DNA of 64,000 nt from Novosphingobium decolorationis (lineage in GTDB: Bacteria > Pseudomonadota > Alphaproteobacteria > Sphingomonadales > Sphingomonadaceae), in assembly GCF_018417475.1 (NCBI RefSeq), contig NZ_CP054856.1, positions 1,643,001-1,707,000 of the forward strand, given 5' to 3'. The notes under the pieces are model-generated. The model did no database searches. It was not told the DNA's origin and saw only the letters and a list, made by a program, of their open reading frames with translations. The position numbers and the translations under genes are program-made. Below, one piece after another: positions 53,834 through 61,862 of the stretch; positions within the stretch are counted from its first letter, which is position 1, and each line of letters opens with the position of its first letter.

Positions 53834-54369
53834 CGGCTCTGGCCCGGCGCGAACTGCTCGCTCTCACCGCCGCAGGCGTACCACTCGCAGCCCTTGGCTC
53901 CACGCTTCTCGCCTCCGGAGCGAATGCCGCCACAACGCCCACCACCCTACTGCATGACGCCACACTTCCCGACGCGCGGCGCTTTGCCGCCCGCGCCGCC
54001 CAGCTTGGCCAGACCTCGCAGGCCCTCGCCGGAGACGCCGTGCGCCAGGCCCAGGCGCTCTTTGCACGCTGTCCACAGGTCGTGTTTGGAGTTAGCCGGG
54101 CCAGCGACCGCCTGCTCTTTGCCGAGGTCGCCCGCGAAGCGGGTTACGAGGAACTCGTCCAGATCGCCCAGCGCGCCGGATGTATCCATGAGAGCCGCTG
54201 CCGGAGCGGCGCCGAAGCCTTCGCCGCCCTCGCCCGCGCGAGTGGCCCCAACTGGCCGCGCGCCTTCGCCGAACTGGCTCTGGGGGCCGCGCCGCTGACG
54301 GACGCCCTGGAGATACAGGGAGCGGATGCGCCGACCAGCTTCAGCTGGGTGCTACGTCGAAAGGGGTGA
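53830..54369 (+). CDS. Tat-signal protein of unknown function, third gene of the flavocytochrome operon
   Basis: 179 residues, not recognised. It begins with a twin-arginine signal (ARRELLALTAAGVPLAALGS) with an ANA cleavage site near 33, so it is exported folded. The mature part (~145 residues) is Ala-rich with a central VVFGVSRASDRLLFAEVAREAGYEEL and three cysteines (FARCP, GCIHESRC). No heme, FAD or metal motif is evident. The 4-base overlap with the cytochrome gene and the terminator right after it show that it belongs to this operon. It may help assemble or accept electrons from the flavocytochrome; that is a guess. Confidence 0.7.
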   Translation: MTALARRELLALTAAGVPLAALGSTLLASGANAATTPTTLLHDATLPDARRFAARAAQLGQTSQALAGDAVRQAQALFARCPQVVFGVSRASDRLLFAEVAREAGYEELVQIAQRAGCIHESRCRSGAEAFAALARASGPNWPRAFAELALGAAPLTDALEIQGADAPTSFSWVLRRKG

Positions 54370-54379
54370 TCTTGCCCAC

Positions 54380-54422
54380 AAAAAAGCCCTTCCGGAACGG
54401 CGGCTCCGGAAGGGCTTTTTTC
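54380..54422 (+). terminator. Rho-independent terminator after the flavocytochrome operon
   Basis: A stem of 15 or more bp (aaaagcccttccgga / tccggaagggctttt) with an 8-base loop and a T-tract; the A-tract on the other side allows action in both directions. Confidence 0.92.
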
Positions 54423-54439
54423 TCGCATAGAGTAAGAAG

Positions 54440-54560
54440 AGTTCCGAGGGCCATCTCCCTCGGGCTCCCCGAACCGGCGACCTCACGTCCCGCACGCCAC
54501 GCGGGCGGAACAAGGTGAAGTCGCCAAGTCTGGGGTCCAAGGGGCGATGGCCCCTTGAAT
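54440..54560. repeat. Dispersed paired-palindrome element, copy 5
   Basis: CCGAGGGCCATCTCCCTCGG then GCTCCCCGAACCGGCGACC (54444-54482), and 54530-54560 with GGGGTCCAAGGGGCGATGGC then CCCTTGAAT. Same order as copy 1. The middle has GGTGAAGTCGCC, resembling GGTGAGGTCG of copy 1 and GGTGACCTCG of copy 4. Confidence 0.75.
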
Positions 54561-54577
54561 CCTCTCCTTCTTCTTCG

Positions 54578-55075
54578 TCACTTACGAATGATGAGCGATT
54601 CCGGCCGCTTGCGCGGCACCCACTGGCCGCGTCCGGGAAACTTGCTGAGAACTTCACCGTCCCAGAGACGGACGGTGCGGCGGTGGAAGCGCCAGTTCCC
54701 GTCTTCGCAGCGTACCGCGTGGTCGTCGTACCAGCCGGTGAAGCGCAGGAGATAGGGCGGCTCGTCCTCGCACTCGGTCACGAAGGCGAAGCTGCGCATC
54801 TTGACGCTGCCATCGTCCTGCGGGCGGAACTGGGTCTGCGTGACGTGGTGCTGACGCCCCGGAAAGCCCGGTGCGTTGCGGTAATGCTCGGCAATTCCGC
54901 GAATGCCCTCGTGGCCTTCCCAGATGTCCGGGTCCTCGAACACTTCCTCGACCATCCGCGCATCGGGCGTGAAGCAGGCGACCAGCGCCTCCACGTCGCC
55001 CGTGTCCAGCGCCCAGCTGTAGTCCGCAATCAGATCCTGCAGCGCAAGACGGTCTTCGATCGGCAATTTCGGCAA
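54578..55075 (-). CDS. SnoaL/NTF2-like protein
   Basis: 165 residues from a TTG at 55075, preceded by GGGAGAG at RBS distance; longer frames upstream look non-coding. A single NTF2-like domain: IEDRLALQDLIADYSWALDTGD, then VEALVACFTPDARMVEEVF, HHVTQTQFRPQDDGSVKMRSFAF, and a final strand with RFHRRTVRLWDG. It is shorter than the two LdpA-like proteins and lacks their LLDH..QDI signature, looking more like a nuclear-transport-factor dehydratase/isomerase. It diverges from the NmrA-like gene across an AGTAAC palindrome, so it belongs to the same regulon. Function unknown. Confidence 0.75.
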   Translation of the reverse strand: MPKLPIEDRLALQDLIADYSWALDTGDVEALVACFTPDARMVEEVFEDPDIWEGHEGIRGIAEHYRNAPGFPGRQHHVTQTQFRPQDDGSVKMRSFAFVTECEDEPPYLLRFTGWYDDHAVRCEDGNWRFHRRTVRLWDGEVLSKFPGRGQWVPRKRPESLIIRK

Positions 55076-55137
55076 GGTAAATCTCTCCCATGTTCGCCCT
55101 CGCCGCCCGCATCGCGTTTGCGGGCCGGTACGAGGTG

Positions 55138-55168
55138 CCTTGACGCAACAGTAACACTCGTTACTTTC
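55138..55168 (+). promoter_or_regulatory. Promoter with operator candidate AGTAACACTCGTTACT
   Basis: TTGACG (55140-55145) and TACTTT (55162-55167), spaced 16 bases, frame the palindrome at 55150-55165. This puts a repressor site inside the promoter of the NmrA-like operon. Confidence 0.6.
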
Positions 55169-55221
55169 TTCCACAAGAACTCCGGGCTGACTCGGAGCGA
55201 AATCGGGAAGAGAGAGGACCC

Positions 55222-56136
55222 TTGGGCAAGATCATTGTCACCGGCGCATCGGGCGCCTTCGGACACAGCGCAGCGCAACTTCTTCTGGAAAAATGCGCGG
55301 CGGACGACCTCGTGTTCCTGACACGGACCCCGGACAAGTTGAAACACTTTTCGGAGGCTGGCGCGCACGTACGCGCAGCCGACTTCGACGATCCCGCAAG
55401 CCTGCCTGCCGCGATGGAAGGCGCGGAGCGCATGCTGCTCATCAGCACCGCGCGCGTGGGCACCCGCGTCGGCCAGCACCGAAATGCCGTCGAGGCCGCC
55501 GTGGCCGCTGGCGTGAACCATATCGTCTACACCTCGCTCATCGCGGCCGATGCGCCCGACAACCCGGCCATCGTCAAGCTCGACCACCGCGCCACCGAGG
55601 AGATCATCGAAGCCTCGGGCGCGGCCTGGACGCACCTTCGCGACAGCCAGTATTCCGAAGCCATCGCGGGCGCCATGGTCATCCCTGCGCTGATGGCAGG
55701 GCACAAGCCCGACAACTGCGCGGACGGCAAGGTCGCCTTCGTCAGCCGCGACGACTGCGTGGCCTCGGCGGTTGGCGTGCTTACCCAGGACGGGCACGCG
55801 AACACCGCCTACACCCTCACCGGCCCCGAGCTCATCTCGATCCCCGAAGCGCTTGCGATGGCGAGCGAGATCGCGGGCAAGCCGATCGAAGTCGAGCATG
55901 TCGATGACGAGGCCATGTTCGCCTACTTCGATTCGCTGGGCGTGCCGCGCCACGCCTCGGACATCGTGCCCGACGGGCCGATCCCCTGGTCGAGCGACGA
56001 CATGGTCACTTTCGGGCAGTCGATCCGCGAGGGCTTCTTCGACCTTGCGACCGTCCACGTCGAGAAGCTGACCGGCAAGCCGCCGCGTAGCTTGCGCGAG
56101 GTGATGCTGCAGCACTGCGAAAGCTGGCCGAAATGA
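55222..56136 (+). CDS. NmrA-like/atypical SDR NAD(P)H-dependent reductase
   Basis: 304 residues from TTG 55222 (RBS GAGAGAGGA). Rossmann start KIIVTGASGAFGHSAAQLLL, then VFLTRTPDKLKHF, IVYTSLIAADAPDN and ATEEIIEASGAAWTHLRDSQ, as in NmrA/QorB-like atypical SDRs. Quinone reductase QorB and the plant pinoresinol/phenylcoumaran reductases share this superfamily, and the bacterial pinoresinol reductase PinZ is NmrA-related. So it might reduce a quinone methide, quinone or lignan benzylic ether from this pathway; that is inference. It overlaps the quinohemoprotein gene by 4 bases and opens the operon that includes the GMC enzyme and a dioxygenase. Confidence 0.77.
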   Translation: MGKIIVTGASGAFGHSAAQLLLEKCAADDLVFLTRTPDKLKHFSEAGAHVRAADFDDPASLPAAMEGAERMLLISTARVGTRVGQHRNAVEAAVAAGVNHIVYTSLIAADAPDNPAIVKLDHRATEEIIEASGAAWTHLRDSQYSEAIAGAMVIPALMAGHKPDNCADGKVAFVSRDDCVASAVGVLTQDGHANTAYTLTGPELISIPEALAMASEIAGKPIEVEHVDDEAMFAYFDSLGVPRHASDIVPDGPIPWSSDDMVTFGQSIREGFFDLATVHVEKLTGKPPRSLREVMLQHCESWPK

Positions 56137-58334
56137 AGGTACTTTCCGCAAGCCTGACCGTTGCCGCAGCCCTGCTGCTGAGCGCCTGTTCCGGGGCGAC
56201 CGGCTCGTCCGACAGCGCCGCGATGGGCGATGACTGGACCACCCCCAAGGGCGGCGCAAATGCGGCCCATTTCTCGCGCCTCATCGACATCAACCCCGGC
56301 AATGTCGGGCGTCTGGGACTTGCCTGGAGCTATGACCTGGGCTCTTCGCGCGTGCAGGAGGCAACCCCGGTCGTCCTCGACGGGGTAATGTACACCTCGG
56401 GTAATCTGGGGCGGACCTACGCGCTCAACGCCGCGACCGGAGAGGAGCTGTGGACCTTCGAGCCAGAGGTCGACATGCAGGCCAACCGCGGCGCGTGCTG
56501 CGACCAGGGCAACCGCGGCGTTGCTGTCGCGAACGGCAAGGTCATGGTAGCCGCGCTCGACGGCTGGCTCTACGCGCTTGACGCCAAGACCGGCAAGGTC
56601 GCCTGGAAGGCCGACACGATCACCGACCATTCGCGCGGCTACACCATCACCGGCGCGCCCGAAGTGGCCGGGAACCTCGTGCTCATCGGCAATGCGGGCG
56701 CAGAATACGACGCGCGCGGCTATGTGACCGCCTATGACGTCGCCACCGGCGAACAGGCCTGGCGCTTCTACACCGTGCCCCACGATCCCGCCCAAGGACC
56801 TCAGGAAAACCCGGAGCTGGAAGAGGCGGTCAAGACCTGGTCGCCCGAAAGCCGCTGGGACATCGGCGGCGGCGGCACCGTGTGGGACGCGATCAACTAC
56901 GACGAACGCTTCGGCACGGTCATCATCGGTGTCGGCAACGCAGGGCCCTACAACCTGGAGCGTCGCTCGCCGGGCGGAGGGGACAACCTCTACGTCGCCT
57001 CGCTCGTCGCGCTTGAGGCCAGGACGGGCCGCGTGAAGTGGCATTACCAGGAAACGCCGGGCGATGCCTGGGACTTCACCTCGACCCAGCCCATTGTCTT
57101 TGCCGACATGGACGTCGAGGGCGAGATGCGCCCCGTGCTCATCCACGCGCCCAAGAACGGCTACATGTTCGTGCTCGACCGCGAGACCGGAAAACCCATC
57201 GCGATCAACGCCATCGTGCGCACCAGCTGGGCCGACGGCTACGACATGAAGACCGGGCGCCCCAAGGAAAAGCCCGAAAGCGCCCATTACTGGAAGGGAC
57301 CGAAGATCATCTTCCCCGCCTCGCCCGGCGCGCGCAACTGGTACCCACCCGCCTATGACCCGGACCGCGAGCTCTACTTCGCCTCCGTGCTCGACATGGG
57401 CAACCTCATGTTCACCACGCCCCCGCTCGACCCGGCCGATCCGCACCGCAAGAAGGCGCTCAACATCCAGACCGCGCTGCTCTTCACCGCCGATCTCGAC
57501 AAGTCGATCGCCACCCTGCCCCCGCCGCTCCAGGACATGGTGAAGGCCCTGCCCGAATGGCAGTGGGTCAAGGACAAGCCCTATTCCTCGCAGATCCGCG
57601 CCATCGACCCGATGACCGGCAAGGCCAAGTGGGCGGTCGACACCGAGGGTTGGCAGGACCGCCCCGGCGTCATGGCGACGAAGACCGGCATCGTCTTCCA
57701 CGGCAGCATCGACGGGCGCTTCATCGCGCGCGACGCCGAGACGGGCGCGATCCTCAAGGAAATCGACACCGGTACCGCGATCATGGCCGCGCCCATGACC
57801 TACCGCGTCGACGGCGTGCAGTACGTCGCAGTCCAGGCGGGCTTCGGCGGGGGTGGCTGGGGCTTCGTCCCGCGCTACTCCGCGCCCTATAAATACGGCA
57901 ACGCCAACCGTCTGCTCGTCTTCAAGATCGACGGCGGCGAAGTACCCAAGCCCGATCCGCTGCCCGCTCCGCAAGTTGCGCCCGAGCCGCCCGCACAGCT
58001 TCCCGGCGTAACCCCGGCGACGATCGCACGCGGCCAGGCGGTGTTCTTCGGCAACTGCGCGATCTGCCACTCGAACCAGATCATCTCGGGCGTGCCGGAC
58101 CTGCGCCGCATGCAGCCCGAGATCCACGAAGCCTTCGACCAGATCGTGCTGGAAGGCGCGTTCCTGCCGATGGGCATGCCCCGCTGGGACGATCTCATCA
58201 GCAAGGAGGACGCGCATGCGATCCACGCCTGGCTGATCGACGAGCAGGCCAAGGTGCGCGCGCGTGAACTCAAGCTGAAGGCCGCGGGCAAGCCGCTCGA
58301 CGCGCCCAGCCTCACCATCCTGTCCAGCTACTGA
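56133..58334 (+). CDS. PQQ-dependent quinohemoprotein alcohol dehydrogenase, lipoprotein
   Basis: 733-residue paralogue of the enzyme at 39.5 kb. Lipobox ALLLSAC (Cys19). PQQ propeller with the vicinal disulfide RGACCDQGNRG, GGGGTVWDAINYD and repeated WD/W motifs. The C-terminal cytochrome c has GNCAICHSN (heme) and Met in LPMGMPRW. It is likely a periplasm-facing oxidase of hydroxyl groups in lignin-derived dimers or lignans. No pqq biosynthesis gene is in the window, so the cofactor must be supplied from elsewhere. Translationally coupled to the NmrA-like gene, and 17 bases before the GMC gene. Confidence 0.88.
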   Translation: MKVLSASLTVAAALLLSACSGATGSSDSAAMGDDWTTPKGGANAAHFSRLIDINPGNVGRLGLAWSYDLGSSRVQEATPVVLDGVMYTSGNLGRTYALNAATGEELWTFEPEVDMQANRGACCDQGNRGVAVANGKVMVAALDGWLYALDAKTGKVAWKADTITDHSRGYTITGAPEVAGNLVLIGNAGAEYDARGYVTAYDVATGEQAWRFYTVPHDPAQGPQENPELEEAVKTWSPESRWDIGGGGTVWDAINYDERFGTVIIGVGNAGPYNLERRSPGGGDNLYVASLVALEARTGRVKWHYQETPGDAWDFTSTQPIVFADMDVEGEMRPVLIHAPKNGYMFVLDRETGKPIAINAIVRTSWADGYDMKTGRPKEKPESAHYWKGPKIIFPASPGARNWYPPAYDPDRELYFASVLDMGNLMFTTPPLDPADPHRKKALNIQTALLFTADLDKSIATLPPPLQDMVKALPEWQWVKDKPYSSQIRAIDPMTGKAKWAVDTEGWQDRPGVMATKTGIVFHGSIDGRFIARDAETGAILKEIDTGTAIMAAPMTYRVDGVQYVAVQAGFGGGGWGFVPRYSAPYKYGNANRLLVFKIDGGEVPKPDPLPAPQVAPEPPAQLPGVTPATIARGQAVFFGNCAICHSNQIISGVPDLRRMQPEIHEAFDQIVLEGAFLPMGMPRWDDLISKEDAHAIHAWLIDEQAKVRARELKLKAAGKPLDAPSLTILSSY

Positions 58335-58351
58335 CGAAGGAGAGACAGGCC

Positions 58352-59962
58352 ATGGATACCCCTGACATCATCGTCATCGGCGGCGGTTCCGCCGGCGCGG
58401 CAATGGCCGGACGGCTCGCCGAAGGGGGCACGCGCGTGCTCCTGGTCGAGGCCGGACGCTCCGACAAGACGCTGAAATCGCGCGTCCCTGCCCTTACCAG
58501 CTCGGTCGTCCAGAACCCGGACTACGACTGGTGCTACAAGGTCGAGCCCGACCCCTCGCTCGGCGGGCGTGCCGACGTATGGCCGGCGGGCAAGCTCCTG
58601 GGCGGAGGCAGCTCGCTCAACGGGATGATGTTCATCCGCGGGCACAAGTGGGACTACGACCACTGGGCTGACCTGGGCGCGGCAGGCTGGGACTACCAGA
58701 GCGTGCTACCCTACTTCCGCCGCCTGGAGGACAACGAGCGCGGTCCCGACGCCTGGCGCGGGACGGGCGGCCCCATCGGGGTCTCCGAAGTCCGCGCGCG
58801 CTATGCCATCACAGACGACTGGATTGCCGCGGCCGAAGCTGCCGGAATCCCGCGCTCGGACGATCTCAACGGCAAGAGCGCCGAAGGCGTCGACTACGTT
58901 CAGGTCTCGCAGCGCGGCGGCCTGCGCTGCTCGACCGCGCGCGGTTATCTGGAGGGGCGCGACTACGACGGGCGGCTCAAGGTGGAACTGGAATGCCAGG
59001 TCCTGCGCATCCTCATCGAGGAGGGCCGCGCCTGCGGCGTGGTCGTGCGGCAAGGCGGCGAGGAACGCACCTGGCGCAGCACGCGCGGCGTGGTCCTGAG
59101 CGCGGGTTCGATGAACACGCCGCGCCTGCTCATGCTCTCGGGGATTGGCCCGGCCGAGCATCTGCAGGACATGGGCATCCCCCTCGTGCGCGATCTGCCC
59201 GGCGTCGGGCGCAACCTGCAGGACCATGTCGGCACGCACCTCGTCAACACGGTTTCGGGCACGACGCTCAACACCGATGCGCAAGGGTTGCGGGGCGCGC
59301 TGCAACTGCTCAAGTTCGCCGCCTTGCGCACAGGTGCCCTCACCACCGGGATCGGCCATGCGCAGGCCTTCGTCCATGGGCGCCCGGGACTGCCCGCACC
59401 CAATCTGCAGATCTCGTTTGCCGCCTTCGCTTTCGATTTCGACGAGCAGGGCCGCCTCATGCTGCGCAAGGACGCGGCGGTCTCCACGCTGATCGGCCTC
59501 ATGCGCCCCTCCGCGCGCGGGCGCATCACCCTGCGCTCGGCCGATCCGCTGGCGCCGCCGGTCATCGCGCACCAGCAGCTGGGCAGCGAGGACGACATCG
59601 AGCAGATCGTCGAGGGCATCGCGATTGCGCGCAAGATCATGGAGGCAGCTCCCATGGCCGCCCAGATCACCGGCGAGGTCCGCCCCGGCGCCGGGCTCGA
59701 CGCGCCCGAGGCTCTGCGCGAATACGTCAAGCTCGCCTCGATCCCGCTCTACCACCCGGTCGGCACCGCAAAGATGGGCGCGGCCGAGGACCTGATGGCG
59801 GTGGTCGATCCCGACCTTGCCGTCCACGGCGTTGAGGGCCTGTGGGTCGCCGACGCCTCGATCTTCCCGAGCCTGCCTGCCGGCAACACCAACGCAACCG
59901 CGATCATGGTCGGCGACAAGGGCTCGGACCACGTACTCAAGGCCCTGCGCGCGAACCGCTGA
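58352..59962 (+). CDS. GMC family FAD-dependent alcohol dehydrogenase/oxidase
   Basis: 536-residue glucose-methanol-choline oxidoreductase. FAD site IVIGGGSAGAAMAGRLAEGG, GKLLGGGSSLNGMMFIRG (GMC signature 1), GSMNTPRLLMLSGIGP (signature 2), catalytic His in YHPVGTAKMG (~468) and the partner Asn in PAGNTNATA (~514). No signal peptide, so cytoplasmic. In strain SYK-6, GMC enzymes oxidise the gamma-alcohols of beta-hydroxypropiovanillone (HpvZ) and dehydrodiconiferyl alcohol (PhcC/PhcD). This enzyme is a good candidate for one of these reactions, and the dioxygenase just downstream favours the beta-5 dimer. Confidence 0.87.
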   Translation: MDTPDIIVIGGGSAGAAMAGRLAEGGTRVLLVEAGRSDKTLKSRVPALTSSVVQNPDYDWCYKVEPDPSLGGRADVWPAGKLLGGGSSLNGMMFIRGHKWDYDHWADLGAAGWDYQSVLPYFRRLEDNERGPDAWRGTGGPIGVSEVRARYAITDDWIAAAEAAGIPRSDDLNGKSAEGVDYVQVSQRGGLRCSTARGYLEGRDYDGRLKVELECQVLRILIEEGRACGVVVRQGGEERTWRSTRGVVLSAGSMNTPRLLMLSGIGPAEHLQDMGIPLVRDLPGVGRNLQDHVGTHLVNTVSGTTLNTDAQGLRGALQLLKFAALRTGALTTGIGHAQAFVHGRPGLPAPNLQISFAAFAFDFDEQGRLMLRKDAAVSTLIGLMRPSARGRITLRSADPLAPPVIAHQQLGSEDDIEQIVEGIAIARKIMEAAPMAAQITGEVRPGAGLDAPEALREYVKLASIPLYHPVGTAKMGAAEDLMAVVDPDLAVHGVEGLWVADASIFPSLPAGNTNATAIMVGDKGSDHVLKALRANR

Positions 59963-60047
59963 TGGAACGCGTGACACAACAAACCGGGGTCCCCGGGGAG
60001 ACACCACCCAAAACAGGTTCTGGATACATTCTGGAGAGGACGTCACT

Positions 60048-61535
60048 GTGACACAGTTCCCGCACACCATCCATTTCACCGGCACCAACACCCCCATCGG
60101 GGTCGAGTGGTCGGCCCGCAATCTCGATGTCATCGGCACCATTCCCGAGGAGATCGACGGCGCCTTCTTCCGCGCCGTCCCCGACCCGGCCATGGCCCCG
60201 ATCTTCGAGGACGAGGTCGCGCTTTCAGCCGATGGCATGGTCGCCAAGTTCGACATCCGCGGCGGCACCGTCGACTACGCGATCAAGTATGTCGAGACCG
60301 AGCGCTACCTCCTCGAGAAGGAGGCGCGCACCGCGCTCTTCGGGCGCTACCGCAACCCCTACACCGACGATCCCAGCGTCGCGGGCAAGGACCGCACCGT
60401 CGCCAACACCACGCCTGTCTGGCACGGCGGCCGCCTGCTGATGACCAAGGAAGATGGGCTTGGCTACGAGGTCGATCCCGAGACGCTCGAGACCATCGGC
60501 CGCTTCGATTACTATGGTGCGCTCAAGTCCGAGACCTTCACCGCCCACCCGCGCATCGACCCCGAGACGGGCGAAATGTTCTTCTTCGGCTATGAAGCGG
60601 GCGGTCTCGCCAGCCTCGATGTGGCCTATGGCATTGCCGACAAGGACGGCAACCTGATCTCGGAGCAATGGTTCAAGCAGCCCTACTGCTCGACCATCCA
60701 CGACTTCACGATCACCGAGACGTACGCTGTCTTCCCGATCTTCCCGACCACCGCCGATCTTGACCGCCTTAAGGCAGGCGGCGCGCACTGGGCGCACCAG
60801 CAGGACCTGGAATCCTGGGTCGGGATCATGCCGCGCTACGGCAAGGTCGAGGACATGCGCTGGTTCAAGGGACCCAAGGGCGTCTCGGCCTTCCACTTCC
60901 TCAACGCCTACGACGATGGCGATCTGGTCCATCTCGACGTGTGCCTGTCCGACACCTGCGCCTTCGGCTTCATGCGCGAGGCGGGCGGCGTCGAGCGCGC
61001 GCAGCAGAGCATCCAGGGTGGCATGACCCGCTGGACCTTCGACATGTCCAAGCCCGGCGAGGAATTTGAATCGCGCGTCATCGGCCCTCCGGGCGACATG
61101 CCGCGCATTCCCGACGCCAGCCAGGGCCGCATGCACCGCAAGGGCTGGTACCTCACCATCAACCCCGAAGGCGGCCCGCCCGTCCTTGGTGGCCCGGTCG
61201 GGGTCTCGTTCAACATGCTGGTGCAGATCGAGCCGGGCAATGGACGCATCGAAGCGATGCCGCTCGAACCGGGCATGGCCATCAACGAGCCGGTCCATGT
61301 GCCCTCCTCCGATCCGGACAAGGACGGCTGGCTGCTCATGGTGGTCGACCGCCAGACCGGCGAGAACAGCTTCGATTCCGAACTCTGGGTGGTCGAGGCC
61401 GATGCCGTGGCCAAGGGGCCCATCGCCCGCGTGCCGATGCCCCTGCCCATGCGCGCGCAGGTCCACGGCTGGTGGGTTTCGCGCGAACAGCTCGACAAGG
61501 CCAAGGCCCGCAAGGCGCAGGCCGCCGCGGCCTGA
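60048..61535 (+). CDS. Lignostilbene dioxygenase-like carotenoid oxygenase (second paralogue)
   Basis: 495 residues from GTG 60048 (GGAGAGG upstream). Iron-binding His167 (TAHPRID), His218 (TIHDFTIT), His283 (SAFHFLNA) and His473 (QVHGWWV) are present, as are Tyr101 (GRYRNPYTDDPS) and Lys134 (MTKEDGL), the pair that activates the 4-hydroxystilbene phenol. It therefore looks like an active stilbene cleaver, with different specificity from the 19.5-kb paralogue. It is last in the NmrA-quinohemoprotein-GMC operon and has an Ala/Lys-rich C-terminal tail. Confidence 0.92.
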   Translation: MTQFPHTIHFTGTNTPIGVEWSARNLDVIGTIPEEIDGAFFRAVPDPAMAPIFEDEVALSADGMVAKFDIRGGTVDYAIKYVETERYLLEKEARTALFGRYRNPYTDDPSVAGKDRTVANTTPVWHGGRLLMTKEDGLGYEVDPETLETIGRFDYYGALKSETFTAHPRIDPETGEMFFFGYEAGGLASLDVAYGIADKDGNLISEQWFKQPYCSTIHDFTITETYAVFPIFPTTADLDRLKAGGAHWAHQQDLESWVGIMPRYGKVEDMRWFKGPKGVSAFHFLNAYDDGDLVHLDVCLSDTCAFGFMREAGGVERAQQSIQGGMTRWTFDMSKPGEEFESRVIGPPGDMPRIPDASQGRMHRKGWYLTINPEGGPPVLGGPVGVSFNMLVQIEPGNGRIEAMPLEPGMAINEPVHVPSSDPDKDGWLLMVVDRQTGENSFDSELWVVEADAVAKGPIARVPMPLPMRAQVHGWWVSREQLDKAKARKAQAAAA

Positions 61536-61609
61536 TGCGCACGCGCCGAGGCGCGCTGTCGGGACGTCGTCCGGAAGGAGAGAGGAGGCTCCTTTCGGGC
61601 GACGAAATC

Positions 61610-61641
61610 GATTGACACATTAATAACGATCGTTACTAATT
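61610..61641 (+). promoter_or_regulatory. Promoter with operator candidate AATAACGATCGTTACT
   Basis: TTGACA (61612-61617) and TACTAA (61634-61639), spaced 16 bases, enclose the palindrome at 61622-61637. Same layout as at 55.1 kb. It lies in the 327-base gene-free region before the TonB receptor; the remainder of that region shows no gene. Confidence 0.65.
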
Positions 61642-61862
61642 TACCCAAGCTGGTAGTCCGGCTGACAGGGGCACCGCTGCCCGGGTCCAGACTGCCCTTT
61701 GCACAATGACGAAGTCACCAACGATGGACCGTTGGGGCAGGGAGAACGGTGGCCGCAAGGAATGCCCGGCAGGGCTTTTCACGCGACCATGAAGGGTGAG
61801 AAAGGACCGCCAGCGTCCTCCATCCGCCTGCCCGATCCGATGGTCGAGGGAGAGGAAATATC

